Of a stretch of DNA of 40,168 bases, positions 18,622-27,756 are shown in pieces; positions within the stretch are counted from its first letter, which is position 1; each line of letters begins with the position of its first letter. The notes under the pieces were generated by a model. That model worked only from the letters and a program-made list of their open reading frames with translations. It ran no database searches and had not been told where the DNA came from. The DNA lies in NCBI GenBank assembly GCA_937873205.1, contig CALMVO010000141.1:1-40168 (forward strand), read 5' to 3'. A program made the position numbers and the translations under genes. The DNA is from an uncultured Acetobacteraceae bacterium (GTDB lineage: Bacteria; Pseudomonadota; Alphaproteobacteria; Acetobacterales; Acetobacteraceae).

Positions 18622-19491
18622 TCAGGCGGCGGTCGCGCGCTGGTCCTTCACGGACAGCAGCCGCAGCAGCCGGCCAAGCGTATCGCGCAGGGCGCCACGG
18701 GGCACGACCATGTCAAGCATGCCGTGCGCGAACAGGTATTCCGAACGCTGGAAGCCGTCGGGCAGGGTTTCCCGCACCGTCTGCTCGATGACCCGCGGGC
18801 CGGCAAAGCCGATCAGCGCGTTCGGCTCGGCGATCTGGATGTCGCCCAGCATGGCGAAGCTGGCGGTGACGCCGCCGGTGGTGGGGTTGGTCAGCACCAC
18901 GACGTAGGGCAGGCCGGCATCCTTCACCATCTGCACCGCGATCGTGGTGCGCGGCATCTGCATCAGGCTGATCATGCCCTCCTGCATGCGGGCGCCGCCC
19001 GACGCGGTGAACACCACCAGCGGCGCCTGCTGCAGCACCGCAAGCCGTGCCGCGGCGACGATGCCCTCGCCCAGCGCCGCCCCCATGGTGCCGGCCATGA
19101 ACTCGTACGCCATCACGGCGACGACGGCCTTCATGCCGCCGATGGCGCCGTGTGCCACCACCAGGGCCTCGTCGAGATGCGTGCGGGCGCGATTCTCCTT
19201 CAGGCGGTCGGTGTATTTCTTCTGATCGCGGAAGCCGAGCGGGTCACTGGGCGCGCGCGGCAGCTCGATGCGGGTGCAGGCGCCGTCGTCGAAGGTCCAG
19301 GCCAGCCGATCGTCCACCAGGGCGCGCATGTGATGGCCGCAATGCGGGCACACGTTCAGCGACTTCCGCAAATCGTTGCTGAAGATCATCTGATTGCAGG
19401 ACTCGCACTGCGTCCAGAGGTTGTCCGGCACGTCGCGCTTGCCGAGCAGGTTGCGGATCTTGGGGCGGACGTAGGTGGTGAGCCAGCTCAT
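18622..19491 (-). CDS. accD: Acetyl-CoA carboxylase carboxyltransferase subunit beta
   Basis: AccD is the beta half of the carboxyltransferase that moves the biotin-bound carboxyl to acetyl-CoA, the first committed step of fatty-acid synthesis. The 289-residue product has the N-terminal zinc ribbon (Cys29, Cys32, Cys48, Cys51 in QCESCNQ and VCPHCGHH) and the crotonase-like core: VFTASGGARMQEGMISLMQM, PTTGGVTASFAMLGDI and IGFAGPRVIEQTV. The ATG at 19491 (MSWLTTYVRPKI) is canonical. A 15-residue upstream extension, [10 protein letters not shown] and so on, is repeat DNA. The palindromic repeat ends 16 bp before the start codon, so it lies in the 5' leader of any transcript from trpA. Confidence 0.97.
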   Translation of the reverse strand: MSWLTTYVRPKIRNLLGKRDVPDNLWTQCESCNQMIFSNDLRKSLNVCPHCGHHMRALVDDRLAWTFDDGACTRIELPRAPSDPLGFRDQKKYTDRLKENRARTHLDEALVVAHGAIGGMKAVVAVMAYEFMAGTMGAALGEGIVAAARLAVLQQAPLVVFTASGGARMQEGMISLMQMPRTTIAVQMVKDAGLPYVVVLTNPTTGGVTASFAMLGDIQIAEPNALIGFAGPRVIEQTVRETLPDGFQRSEYLFAHGMLDMVVPRGALRDTLGRLLRLLSVKDQRATAA

Positions 19492-19506
19492 GGTGTTTCC
19501 CGAAGT

Positions 19507-19620
19507 AAGGCCAGGGCTCTGCCCTGGACCCGCCAAGGGCCGCGGCCCTTGGAACCCATTTATAAAGCGGTTTCCAAAGGCGAGCCTTTGGCGGGGTCCA
19601 GGGGCAGAGCCCCTGGCCTC
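19507..19620. repeat. 114-bp nested palindromic intergenic repeat, copy 2
   Basis: Nearly identical to 5087-5200 and in the same orientation. The differences are limited to the AT-rich centre (ATTTATAAAGC) and two other positions. As in copy 1, the left arm contains the 17- and 20-bp palindromes and the right arm pairs with the left. It lies between trpA and accD, and the trpA reading frame runs 60 bp into it before reaching a stop in the AT-rich centre. Confidence 0.92.
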
Positions 19621-20426
19621 ATGCCATCAGCAATGGTCCTGACCTGCTCCAGCACCAGCCTGACCGTATCGAGACCGGCATGGCCACCCTCATCCAGGCT
19701 ACCGGCCAGCGTCTCGATCAGCGCGGAGGCGACGACGGCGGCGTCGGCGACCCGCACGGCGGCGGCGGCCTGGGCGGGCGTGCGGATGCCGAAGCCGATC
19801 GCCACCGGCAGGTCGGTGGCGGCGCGCAGCCGCGGCAGGGCCAGCGCCAGCTCGGCCTCGGAGGCGGTGCGGGTGCCGGTCACGCCGGTGATGCTGACGT
19901 AATAGATGAAGCCGGAGCTGCCGGCGAGCACCAGCGGCAGGCGCTCGGGCGTGGTGGTGGGGGCGACCAGCCGGACGATGTCGATGCCGTGCGCGGCGGC
20001 GTGCGGCTCCAGCAGGTCGGCCTCCTCCGGCGGCAGGTCGACGATGATCAGCCCGTCCACGCCCGCGGCGGCGGCGGCGGCGCAGAAGCGGGCCGGGCCG
20101 TAGCTGTCGATCGGGTTCAGGTAGCCCATCAGGACGACCGGCGTATCGGCATCGGTGCGGCGGAAGCCGGCCACCATCTCCAGCGTGCGGTCGATGGTGG
20201 CGCCGCCGCGAAGGCCGCGGCGGGCGGCGGCCTGGATGGTGGGGCCATCGGCCATCGGGTCGCTGAACGGCAGGCCGATCTCGATCAGGTCGGCGCCGGC
20301 GGCCGGCATCCCGGCCAGGATCGCCCCGGCGGTGGCCATGTCGGGGTCGCCGGCTTCCAGGTACGGGATCAAGGCGCCGCGGCCAGCTGCCTTCAGGGCG
20401 GCGAAGCGGGCGGCGATCCGGCTCAC
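19560..20426 (-). CDS. trpA: Tryptophan synthase alpha subunit
   Basis: TrpA cleaves indole-3-glycerol phosphate to indole and G3P within the alpha2-beta2 complex. The 288-residue product has the catalytic Glu in [16 protein letters not shown] (E49) and Asp60, [36 protein letters not shown] and [12 protein letters not shown]. The GTG start at 20426 overlaps the trpB stop (GTGA). An upstream extension is a shadow of trpB. The normal last helix ends near [10 protein letters not shown]. The following 19 residues ([19 protein letters not shown]) are translated palindromic repeat and not native TrpA sequence. Confidence 0.95.
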   Translation of the reverse strand: MSRIAARFAALKAAGRGALIPYLEAGDPDMATAGAILAGMPAAGADLIEIGLPFSDPMADGPTIQAAARRGLRGGATIDRTLEMVAGFRRTDADTPVVLMGYLNPIDSYGPARFCAAAAAAGVDGLIIVDLPPEEADLLEPHAAAHGIDIVRLVAPTTTPERLPLVLAGSSGFIYYVSITGVTGTRTASEAELALALPRLRAATDLPVAIGFGIRTPAQAAAAVRVADAAVVASALIETLAGSLDEGGHAGLDTVRLVLEQVRTIADGMRPGALPLDPAKGSPLETAL

Positions 20427-21733
20427 ATCTTCACTCCGAGATGCTCCGCCACCGTGAAGATGTCCTTGTCGCCGCGGCCGGACAGATTCATCAGGATGAT
20501 CTGGTCCCGGCCCATGGTCGGCGCGATCTTGGCGACGTGGGCCAGCGCGTGTGCGCATTCGAGGGCGGGGATGATACCCTCGGTGCGGGTGCAGAGCTGG
20601 AACGCCTCCAGCGCCTCGTCATCGGTGATCCCGACATACCGCGCGCGGCCGATCTCGTGCAGCCAGCTGTGCTCGGGCCCGATGCCCGGATAGTCGAGGC
20701 CGGCGCTGATCGAGTGCGCTTCCTGGATCTGGCCCTCGCGGTCCTGCAGCAGGTAGGTGCGGTTGCCGTGCAGCACGCCGGGACGGCCGCGGCTGATGCT
20801 GGCGGCCTGCGCGCCGCTGTCGAGGCCGCGTCCGGCCGCCTCGACGCCGATCAGGGCCACGTCGGGGTCGTCGAGGAAGGGATGGAAGATGCCCATGGCG
20901 TTGGAGCCGCCGCCGACCGCGGCGACCACCACGTCCGGCAGCCGGCCCTCGGCCTCCTGCATCTGCACGCGGGCCTCCTCGCCGATGACGCACTGGAAGT
21001 CGCGCACCATGGCCGGATAGGGATGCGGGCCGGCGACGGTGCCGACCAGGAAGTAGGTGTCCGCGACGTTGGCGACCCAGTCGCGCATGGCGTCGTTCAT
21101 GGCGTCCTTGAGGGTGCCGGCGCCGGTCGTCACCGGGTGCACCTCGGCGCCGAGCAGGCGCATGCGGAACACGTTCGATCTCTGCCGCTCGACGTCGACG
21201 GCGCCCATGTAGATCACGCATTTGAGGCCGAACAGCGCGCAGACGGTGGCGGTCGCGACGCCATGGCTGCCGGCGCCGGTCTCGGCGACGATGCGGGTGC
21301 GGCCCATGCGCCGGGCCAGCAGGATCTGGCCCATGACGTTGTTCAACTTGTGCGAGCCGGTGTGGTTCAGCTCCTCGCGCTTCAGGTAGATGCGCGCACC
21401 GCCCAGCTCGGCGCCGAGGCGGCTCGCGTGCCAGAGCGGGCTGGGGCGGCCGACATAGTCCTTCAGGTAGTGGTCGAGCTCGGCACGGAAGGCGGGGTCG
21501 CGCTTCGCGGCCTCGTAGGCCTGGTCCAGCTCGAGGACGAGCGGCATCAGCGTCTCGGCAACGAAGCGGCCGCCGAACGGGCCGAAGCGGCCGCGCTCGT
21601 CCGGGCCGGAGCGCAGCGTGTTGGGGCGCAGCACGGCAGCACGGTCCGCCGCGGCGCGGTCGGCGAGCTGGACTGAGACGGGATCGCCGGCGCCGGCAGC
21701 GGGCACCGGCGGCAGGGTCTGGGACAGGTTCAC
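20423..21733 (-). CDS. trpB: Tryptophan synthase beta subunit
   Basis: TrpB is the PLP enzyme that joins indole and serine to make tryptophan. The 436-residue product has the PLP Lys in [11 protein letters not shown] (K129), the catalytic Glu in ETGAG (E151), [31 protein letters not shown] and LSGRGDKD. An N-terminal extension of about 35 residues precedes [16 protein letters not shown]. The usual GAGQHG motif reads GAGSHG here (S156), an unusual change next to the active site. The GTG start at 21733 has GGAGG about 10 bases upstream. trpF is not next to it; corA diverges. Confidence 0.96.
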   Translation of the reverse strand: MNLSQTLPPVPAAGAGDPVSVQLADRAAADRAAVLRPNTLRSGPDERGRFGPFGGRFVAETLMPLVLELDQAYEAAKRDPAFRAELDHYLKDYVGRPSPLWHASRLGAELGGARIYLKREELNHTGSHKLNNVMGQILLARRMGRTRIVAETGAGSHGVATATVCALFGLKCVIYMGAVDVERQRSNVFRMRLLGAEVHPVTTGAGTLKDAMNDAMRDWVANVADTYFLVGTVAGPHPYPAMVRDFQCVIGEEARVQMQEAEGRLPDVVVAAVGGGSNAMGIFHPFLDDPDVALIGVEAAGRGLDSGAQAASISRGRPGVLHGNRTYLLQDREGQIQEAHSISAGLDYPGIGPEHSWLHEIGRARYVGITDDEALEAFQLCTRTEGIIPALECAHALAHVAKIAPTMGRDQIILMNLSGRGDKDIFTVAEHLGVKM

Positions 21734-21826
21734 GGTCGGGCCCTCCGGAGGCGACGGGTTCTAGCGCACGGGGCAGCGCAGGTCACGCGGACGGGCTCCG
21801 ACGAGGATATGGGTCCGGCCCCGTCG

Positions 21827-21855
21827 TTGACACGGTGCCGCCGCCGCAGCCAATC
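21827..21855 (+). promoter_or_regulatory. Possible promoter upstream of corA
   Basis: A perfect TTGACA at 21827-21832 is followed 17 bp later by a poor -10 (CCAATC). It lies 27 bp before the corA ATG in the trpB-corA divergent gap. Confidence 0.3.
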
Positions 21856-21881
21856 AAGCAACGACCGCCGCAGGAACCCGC

Positions 21882-22850
21882 ATGTTCATCGCCCATCCGC
21901 CAGGCCGACCTCCGGTCGCCGTGTCGTCCGAGGCGGACAGCGACGGTGCCGCCTGGCTCGACTTGCTCGATCCGACCGAGGAGGAGCGGGCGCTCGCCGG
22001 CCAGCTGACCGGGCTGCGGATGCCGACTCGGCAGGACGTCGAGGAGATCGAGAGCTCGAGCCGGGTCTATGTCGAGGACGAGACCCTGTACCTGTCGACG
22101 CCGCTGGTACGGCGCACCGAAGAGCTGGTGTTCAGCGCCCCGGTGGGCTTCGTGCTGAGCCGAAATCACCTGGTGACCATCCGCTACAGCGACTATCCGG
22201 TGTTCGATCTGGTGGGTAAGCGGCTGGCGAAGCAGCCGGCGCCGCACGACGCCGAGGACAGCATGCTGCTGCTGCTGGAGGCGATCGTCGACCGGCTGGC
22301 CGACCTGCTGGAGATGTCGGGACGGCAGCTCGACCAGCTCTCGAAGCGGATCTTCCAGACGCCGGAGCCGCGCGGGCGCAACGTCGACCGCATGATGCGC
22401 GGGCTGCTGCAGAAGGTGGGGCAGGAGACCGATCTGGTGTCAGGCATGCGCGACAGCCTGCTGGGGATGCAGCGGATCGCGCTCTACATGAGCGAGAACG
22501 GCGAGCGCATGTGCCAGGAGCGGTTCAAGACACGGCTGACCCTGCTGTCCAAGGACATCGCATCGCTCAACGACTATGACGGCCAGCTGAACAACAAGGT
22601 GCAGTTCCTGCTGGACGCGACGCTGGGCTTCATCAACATCGAGCAGAACAACGGCATCAAGATCCTGACCGTGGTCAGCATCGTCGGCATCCCGCCCACC
22701 CTGATCGCCAGCATCTACGGGATGAACTTCAAGGACATCCCCGAGTTGAACTGGAAGTACGGCTACTGGTATGCGCTGACCCTGATGGCGCTGACCGTGG
22801 TGCTGCCGATGATCTGGTTCTGGCGCAAGGGCTGGCTCGGCAGGAACTGA
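21882..22850 (+). CDS. corA: CorA-family magnesium/divalent cation transporter
   Basis: A 322-residue pentameric-channel-type transporter of the inner membrane. The large N-terminal cytoplasmic part includes WLDLLDPTEEERALAGQLTG, IESSSRVYVEDETLYLSTPL and the long stalk helix (SKDIASLNDYDGQLNNKVQF). Two C-terminal transmembrane helices flank the signature GMN motif in SIYGMNFKDIPEL (about 279-291), and the basic C-terminal tail WRKGWLGRN follows. The length is normal for CorA. Transport of Mg2+, Co2+ or Ni2+ is known for the family; the specificity here is not readable. It diverges from trpB, and a perfect TTGACA lies upstream. Confidence 0.96.
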   Translation: MFIAHPPGRPPVAVSSEADSDGAAWLDLLDPTEEERALAGQLTGLRMPTRQDVEEIESSSRVYVEDETLYLSTPLVRRTEELVFSAPVGFVLSRNHLVTIRYSDYPVFDLVGKRLAKQPAPHDAEDSMLLLLEAIVDRLADLLEMSGRQLDQLSKRIFQTPEPRGRNVDRMMRGLLQKVGQETDLVSGMRDSLLGMQRIALYMSENGERMCQERFKTRLTLLSKDIASLNDYDGQLNNKVQFLLDATLGFINIEQNNGIKILTVVSIVGIPPTLIASIYGMNFKDIPELNWKYGYWYALTLMALTVVLPMIWFWRKGWLGRN

Positions 22851-22878
22851 CGCTGCGGCGGGGAAGGGAGCGGGCAGG

Positions 22879-23382
22879 ATGAGGCACCGTATCGTGGCCC
22901 TGATGTCAGCGATGCTAATCCTGCCCGTGGCGGTGCCGGCGCGGGCGGCGACCGACCCGGCCGCGCTGATGCTGCGGATCGCGGCCGAGCCCTACCGATA
23001 TGGCGGATCGCTGCAGGGCACCGTGCCGGGGGTGGCGGAGGCGGTCGGCCAGCCGCCGGTCCACCTCTCGATCGGCCTCGCGGCCCCGGACGCGCAGGGA
23101 GTGCTGCGGGGCGACGCCATCCTGTTCGATCGGCAGCGCCGGCTGGTGGCGTCCGGTCCCGTGGTGGGCCGGCTCGCTGGCGGCGCGTGCTCGCTACGCC
23201 TCTCGCTGCCAGCCGGGGAGGTGACGCTCTCCGGCGTCTGCACGGACACGGCGCTGTCGGGGGAGATCGTCTCGCGGCCACGCCGGGCGGGCCTGCTGAC
23301 GCGGCTTGTGTCGTGGTGGGACAACGACGCGGTCTCCGGGCCCTACTGGCTGACGCAGGCCTCGTTCGACCCAGTGTCCTGA
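22879..23382 (+). CDS. Secreted protein of unknown function
   Basis: A 167-residue protein with a clear Sec signal peptide (MRHRIVALMSAMLILPVAVPARA, written here as a whole only by position 1-23: basic start, hydrophobic core, AxA cleavage before ATD). The mature part is beta-rich with two cysteines (in GGACSLRLSLP and LSGVCTDTALSG) that could form a disulfide. It ends with LLTRLVSWWDNDAVSGPYWL. I recognise no family. It begins 28 bp after corA with GGAG/CAGG purines upstream, so co-transcription with corA is likely. The periplasm is the likely location. Confidence 0.72.
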   Translation: MRHRIVALMSAMLILPVAVPARAATDPAALMLRIAAEPYRYGGSLQGTVPGVAEAVGQPPVHLSIGLAAPDAQGVLRGDAILFDRQRRLVASGPVVGRLAGGACSLRLSLPAGEVTLSGVCTDTALSGEIVSRPRRAGLLTRLVSWWDNDAVSGPYWLTQASFDPVS

Positions 23383-23412
23383 GGTCGGGAGAGGCGTCCG
23401 CGCGGCGTCGCC

Positions 23413-23441
23413 TTGACGGAGTCGCGAGGGCCATCTAGCTT
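23413..23441 (+). promoter_or_regulatory. Sigma-70-type promoter for rho
   Basis: TTGACG (23413-23418), a 17-bp spacer and TAGCTT (23436-23441) lie 31 bp after the preceding gene stop. They give a leader of about 155-160 nt before the rho ATG, consistent with the long 5' leaders often used for rho autoregulation. Confidence 0.5.
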
Positions 23442-23604
23442 CCGACCGTCCCGCGGCAGACCTGCCATTCCGGGATCCCTCCACTCGGAACGATGTCGGT
23501 CGAACAGGCTCGGGTTCATCCCGTTCTCGTTGACGCGCTTGGCGGCCACCTGCGTGGCCGTGTCGTTCCGGCTCCTCTGTGCGACCGATCGCCCGGGACG
23601 TCCC

Positions 23605-24879
23605 ATGCACCTCGCCGAACTCAAGAAGAAGACACCGTCCGACCTGCTCTCCTACGCGGAGTCGCTGCAGATCGAGAACGCCTCGTCGCTGCGCAAGCAG
23701 GACATGATGTTCGCCATCCTGAAGAACCTGGCCGAGAACGACCAGGCGATCCACGGCGAGGGTACGCTGGAGATCCTCTCCGACGGGTTCGGCTACCTCC
23801 GCTCGCCGGAGGCCAACTTCCTGCCGGGCCCGGACGACATCTACGTGAGCCCAAGCCAGGTGCGGCGTTATGGGCTGCGCACCGGCGACACCGTCGAGGG
23901 ACAGATCCGGGCGCCGCGCGACGGCGAGCGCTACTTCGCGTTGCTGAAGCTCAACACCATCAACTTCGAGCCGCCCGAGGCGGTGAAGCACCGCATCAAC
24001 TTCGACAACCTGACGCCGCTCTACCCGGACCGGCGCCTCAAGATGGAGAACGAGAGCGCGCCGGTCACGGCCAAGGGACAGACCAAGGATTTCACGCCCC
24101 GCGTGATCGACCTGGTATCGCCCATCGGCATGGGTCAGCGCGCCCTGATCGTGGCGCCGCCGCGCACCGGCAAGACGGTGATGCTGCAAAGCATCGCCAC
24201 CGCGATCTCGCAGAACCACCCCGAGGTGTTCCTGATCGTGCTGCTCATCGACGAGCGGCCGGAGGAGGTCACCGACATGGCGCGCACGGTGAAGGGCGAG
24301 GTGGTGTCGTCCACCTTCGACGAACCGGCGACGCGGCACGTGCAGGTGACGGAGATGGTGCTGGAGAAGGCTAAGCGGCTGGTCGAGCACAAGCGCGACG
24401 TGGTGATCCTGCTGGACTCCATCACCCGCTTGGCGCGCGCCTACAACACCGTGGTGCCGTCGTCCGGCAAGGTGCTGACCGGCGGCGTCGATGCCAACGC
24501 GCTGCAGCGGCCCAAGCGCTTCTTCGGCGCCGCCCGCAACATCGAGGAGGGCGGATCGCTGACCATCATCGCCACCGCGCTGATCGATACCGGCTCGCGC
24601 ATGGACGAGGTGATCTTCGAAGAGTTCAAGGGCACCGGCAACTCGGAGCTGATCCTGGACCGCAAGCTGTCCGACAAGCGCACCTTCCCGGCGATCGACG
24701 TGACCAAGAGCGGCACCCGCAAGGAGGAGCTGCTGGTCGAGAAGGGCGCCCTATCGAAGATGTGGGTGCTGCGGCGTATCCTGCAGCCGATGGGCACCAT
24801 GGATGCGATGGATTTCCTGCTCGACAAGCTGAAATACAGCAAGACCAACCAGGACTTCTTCGACGCGATGAATACCTGA
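23605..24879 (+). CDS. rho: Transcription termination factor Rho
   Basis: Rho is the hexameric RNA helicase that ends transcription at Rho-dependent sites. The 424-residue product has the N-terminal helical [19 protein letters not shown], the cold-shock-like RNA-binding fold ([39 protein letters not shown]), Walker A PPRTGKT (about 186-192), [30 protein letters not shown] and the Q/R loop region [17 protein letters not shown]. The ATG at 23605 gives the family-typical N-terminus; a longer in-frame extension across the leader is rejected. Gene order rho then mnmE-mnmG-rsmG-parAB is a known alphaproteobacterial origin-proximal arrangement. Confidence 0.98.
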   Translation: MHLAELKKKTPSDLLSYAESLQIENASSLRKQDMMFAILKNLAENDQAIHGEGTLEILSDGFGYLRSPEANFLPGPDDIYVSPSQVRRYGLRTGDTVEGQIRAPRDGERYFALLKLNTINFEPPEAVKHRINFDNLTPLYPDRRLKMENESAPVTAKGQTKDFTPRVIDLVSPIGMGQRALIVAPPRTGKTVMLQSIATAISQNHPEVFLIVLLIDERPEEVTDMARTVKGEVVSSTFDEPATRHVQVTEMVLEKAKRLVEHKRDVVILLDSITRLARAYNTVVPSSGKVLTGGVDANALQRPKRFFGAARNIEEGGSLTIIATALIDTGSRMDEVIFEEFKGTGNSELILDRKLSDKRTFPAIDVTKSGTRKEELLVEKGALSKMWVLRRILQPMGTMDAMDFLLDKLKYSKTNQDFFDAMNT

Positions 24880-24880
24880 T

Positions 24881-24898
24881 CGCCGGGTGGCGCCGGCG
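24881..24898. terminator. Hairpin between convergent rho and qor
   Basis: CGCCGG (24881-24886), a 6-nt loop and CCGGCG (24893-24898) form a GC-rich hairpin in the 29-bp convergent gap. There is no T-tract, so intrinsic termination is uncertain. Confidence 0.35.
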
Positions 24899-24908
24899 GT
24901 CGGAACGC

Positions 24909-25883
24909 TCAGTCCGGAATCAGCACGGTGCTGCCGGTCGTAGCACGCGCTTCCAGTGCGCGATGGGCGTCGGCAACCCGGCTCAGCGGGAAGCGCTGGC
25001 CGATCTCGACCCGGACGGCGCCGCTTGTGACGACGTCGAACAGCTCGGCCGCCGCCTGCTCCAGGGCGGTTCGCTTGGCGATGAAGGTCATCAGCTTGGG
25101 CCGCGTCACGTAGAGGCTGCCGCGCTGCGCCAGCTGGCTCAGCGCGACGCCGATGACCTCGCCGGAGGCGTTGCCGTAGCTGACCATCAGGCCGCGCGGC
25201 GCCAGGCAATCCAGGCTGGCCAAGAAGCTGTCGCGGCCGACGCTGTCATAGACCACCGGCAGCAGCGCGCCGCCGGTGATACGTCTCACTCGGGCCGGCA
25301 GATCGTCCAGCCCGACGATCACGTGCGCGGCACCGTGCACCCTGGCCAGTTCGGCCTTTCGCTCGGTCGAGACCACGCCGATCACGGTGGCGCCCAGGTG
25401 CGCCGCCCACTGGCAGAGCAGCAGCCCGACCCCACCGGCGGCGGCATGCACCAGGATGGTCTGGCCCGCCTCCAGCCGGTGCACCTGGCGCAGCAGCGCC
25501 TGCACGGTGAGGCCGCGAAGCATGATCGCGGCCGCGGTGGGCGCATCGATGGCGTCGGGTATCCGCACCACCAGATCCTCGGCGATGGCGCGATGGCTCG
25601 CATAGGCGCCAAGTTGGCTCGGGTAGGCCACGCGATCGCCGGGCTTCCACTGGTCGACCGCGGCGCCCACCGCCTCGACGATGCCGGCTGCCTCCATGCC
25701 GATCACCGCCGGCAGCGTCGGCAGCTTGTAGATTCCGGTGCGGTAGTACACGTCGATGAAGTTGAGGCCGACCGCCTCCTGCCGGATCAGCACCTCGTGC
25801 TGACCGGGTGACGGGCGCGGCAGTTCTTCGCAGATCAGGGCCTCGGGCCCGCCATAGCCGTGGACGCGGACCGCCTGGGTCAT
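24909..25883 (-). CDS. qor: NADPH:quinone reductase / zinc-independent MDR oxidoreductase
   Basis: A 324-residue medium-chain reductase of the quinone oxidoreductase subgroup, which reduces quinones or enones with NADPH. It has VGLNFIDVYYRTGIYKLP, IGMEAAGIVEAVGAAV, GDRVAYPSQLGAYA, the nucleotide-binding AAAGGVGLLLCQWAAHLGA, GVVSTERKAELA and VYDSVGRDSFLASLDCLAPR, and it lacks the zinc ligands of alcohol dehydrogenases. The ATG at 25883 overlaps the ogt stop (ATGA), so the two genes are coupled. The longer open frame upstream is a shadow of ogt. The physiological substrate is unknown. Confidence 0.93.
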   Translation of the reverse strand: MTQAVRVHGYGGPEALICEELPRPSPGQHEVLIRQEAVGLNFIDVYYRTGIYKLPTLPAVIGMEAAGIVEAVGAAVDQWKPGDRVAYPSQLGAYASHRAIAEDLVVRIPDAIDAPTAAAIMLRGLTVQALLRQVHRLEAGQTILVHAAAGGVGLLLCQWAAHLGATVIGVVSTERKAELARVHGAAHVIVGLDDLPARVRRITGGALLPVVYDSVGRDSFLASLDCLAPRGLMVSYGNASGEVIGVALSQLAQRGSLYVTRPKLMTFIAKRTALEQAAAELFDVVTSGAVRVEIGQRFPLSRVADAHRALEARATTGSTVLIPD

Positions 25884-26389
25884 GCAGCCTCGGCCGCAGG
25901 CGCTGCCGATCCGGCGCATGCGGCCATTTCGAGATCGAGCAGGAACCGCTTGGTCTCGAGACCGCCCTGCATGGAGAAGCCGCCGAGATGGGAGGATGCG
26001 ACGACGCGATGACAGGGGATCAGGATCGGCAGCGGGTTGTGGCGGTTGGCCTGTCCGACGGAGCGGGCGCAGCCACCAGTGATCCGGGCGATCTCGCCGT
26101 AGGTGCGGGTCTCGCCGAATGGGATGGCCGCGAGCGCTGCCCAGATGCGGCGGCGATAGGCGCTGCCGCCGGCTGGCGCCAGGGGCAGCGCGAAGCGGGT
26201 CAGAACGCCGTCGAAATAGGCGTCCAGCTGCTCGCGCGCCCGGATGAGGAGGCTGGTCTCGTGCTGGTCGGAGGCCCAGCCCCAGTCGAGGGCGACGATA
26301 GCGTCCTCTTCCTGCGTCAGGGTCAGCGCGCCGAGCGGGCAATGCAGTGACAATTGTGGCAAGGGCGGCCGCCTCCGGAGCCGGCGCAT
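25880..26389 (-). CDS. ogt: Methylated-DNA--protein-cysteine methyltransferase
   Basis: Ogt repairs O6-methylguanine by taking the methyl group onto a cysteine in a one-use reaction. The 169-residue product has FGETRTYGEIARITG, then VGQANRHNPLPILIPCHRV with the acceptor Cys (C126), and a C-terminal ETKRFLLDLE helix. The start is ambiguous. ATG 26389 gives nine Arg/Pro-rich extra residues. A TTG at 26362 preceded by GGAGG at suitable spacing gives PQLSLHCPLGALTLT, the usual family N-terminus, and may be the true start. It diverges from mnmE and is coupled to qor. Confidence 0.92.
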   Translation of the reverse strand: MRRLRRRPPLPQLSLHCPLGALTLTQEEDAIVALDWGWASDQHETSLLIRAREQLDAYFDGVLTRFALPLAPAGGSAYRRRIWAALAAIPFGETRTYGEIARITGGCARSVGQANRHNPLPILIPCHRVVASSHLGGFSMQGGLETKRFLLDLEMAACAGSAAPAAEAA

Positions 26390-26456
26390 CGACCGGATGC
26401 CCCTCATGCCAGGCCAGTGCCGGGAGCCTGTCAAGCGCCGACCGATGCCCTCGGCC

Positions 26457-27746
26457 ATGACCCTGCAGCGAGCGACGATCTTCGCGCGAGCGACAGGCTC
26501 CGGACGGGCGGCGATCGCCGTCATCCGGACCAGCGGCCCGGCCAGCGGTCCGATGCTCGACGCGCTGGCGGGCAGCCGGCCGCGGCCGCGATACGCGTCG
26601 CTCCGTAGGCTGCACGCGCCGGAGACCGGCGAGCTGCTGGATCGCGCGCTGGTGCTGTGGTTTCCGGGACCCGCGAGCCATACCGGCGAGGACAGCGCCG
26701 AGCTGCACCTGCATGCCGGGGCGGCGGTCCTGGAGGCGGTCTGCGATGCGTTGGTGCGACTGGGCGGCCGGCCAGCCGAGCCGGGCGAGTTCAGCCGGCG
26801 CGCGTTCGAGCATGGCAAGCTGGACCTGCTCGAGGCCGAGGCGATCGCCGACCTCGTCGAGGCGGAGACGCAGGCGCAGCGTCGGCAGGCTCTGCTGCAG
26901 GCAGATGGCGCGCTCAGCCGCCTCTATGACGGCTGGAGCGATCGATTGCGCCGGCTGCTGGCGCATCAGGAGGCGCTGATCGACTTCCCTGATGAGGACC
27001 TGCCGCCCGAGGTCGAGGCTGGTCTCGCTCGCAGCATCGAGACGCTGCTGTCGGAGATGACGCGGCATCTGGCAGATGGCCAGCGTGCGCAGCGCCTGCG
27101 GTCGGGGGTGTTCGTGGCCGTGGTCGGACCACCCAACGCCGGCAAGTCGAGCCTAGTCAACCGGCTGGCGGGACGGGACGTCGCCATGGTCTCGGAGTGG
27201 GCCGGCACGACACGCGATGCGATCGAAGTGAGGCTAGTGCTGGGCGACGTGCCGGTGACGCTGGTGGATACCGCCGGGCTGCGCGACGCGGTCGAGCCGC
27301 TGGAGGCGGAGGGCGTGAGGCGGGCCCGCCGTCACGCTGCGGAAGCGGACCTCGTGCTGTATTTGGCCGCGAGCGAGCTGTCCGATCAATGGCCGCCGGA
27401 CGCCTTGCTGGTCTGGAACAAGATCGATCTGGCCCCAGCACCGCCGGGTTGGCTCGGTGTCAGCGCGCAGTCCGGCGAAGGCTTCACGGCGCTGGAGCGG
27501 AGGCTTCAAGCGTCCGTGGATGCCTTGACCTGCCAAGGTGCCGGACCGCCGCTGACGCGGGCCCGGCACCGGGCCGGCGTGGCGGAGGCGGCGCGCCAGC
27601 TGGCCGCGGCCCGCGACCTCGAGATGGTGGAGCTGCGTGGCGAGGCACTACGGCTAGCGATGCGGGCGTTGGGGCGGCTGACCGGCATCGTTGGCGTCGA
27701 GGATCTGTTAGACAGCGTGTTTGGTGAGTTCTGCATCGGCAAGTAG
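26457..27746 (+). CDS. mnmE: tRNA uridine-5-carboxymethylaminomethyl(34) synthesis GTPase MnmE
   Basis: MnmE with MnmG installs the cmnm5 modification at wobble U34 of several tRNAs. The 429-residue product has the N-terminal formyl-THF-binding domain ([50 protein letters not shown]), the G domain with G1 GPPNAGKSS (about 224-232), G2 AGTTRD, G3 DTAG and G4 NKID, and the essential C-terminal CIGK with its catalytic Cys. ATG 26457 is favoured; an ATG four codons upstream (26445) is possible. It opens the mnmE-mnmG-rsmG-parA-parB operon and is 10 bp from mnmG. Confidence 0.97.
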   Translation: MTLQRATIFARATGSGRAAIAVIRTSGPASGPMLDALAGSRPRPRYASLRRLHAPETGELLDRALVLWFPGPASHTGEDSAELHLHAGAAVLEAVCDALVRLGGRPAEPGEFSRRAFEHGKLDLLEAEAIADLVEAETQAQRRQALLQADGALSRLYDGWSDRLRRLLAHQEALIDFPDEDLPPEVEAGLARSIETLLSEMTRHLADGQRAQRLRSGVFVAVVGPPNAGKSSLVNRLAGRDVAMVSEWAGTTRDAIEVRLVLGDVPVTLVDTAGLRDAVEPLEAEGVRRARRHAAEADLVLYLAASELSDQWPPDALLVWNKIDLAPAPPGWLGVSAQSGEGFTALERRLQASVDALTCQGAGPPLTRARHRAGVAEAARQLAAARDLEMVELRGEALRLAMRALGRLTGIVGVEDLLDSVFGEFCIGK

Positions 27747-27756
27747 CTGCGCCGGA

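Noticed and set aside
19492-19536. N-terminal extension of accD beginning [10 protein letters not shown]
   Set aside because: Repeat-derived as above; MSWLTTYVRP is the normal AccD start.
21734-21881. Riboswitch or trp leader in the trpB-corA gap
   Set aside because: No Trp-codon leader peptide, no attenuator hairpin series and no Mg-sensor-like structure was apparent; the gap is short.
24909-27068. Single 719-codon minus-strand gene
   Set aside because: Only the part from 25883 down is a real gene (qor). The upstream part is out-of-frame ogt and antisense mnmE.
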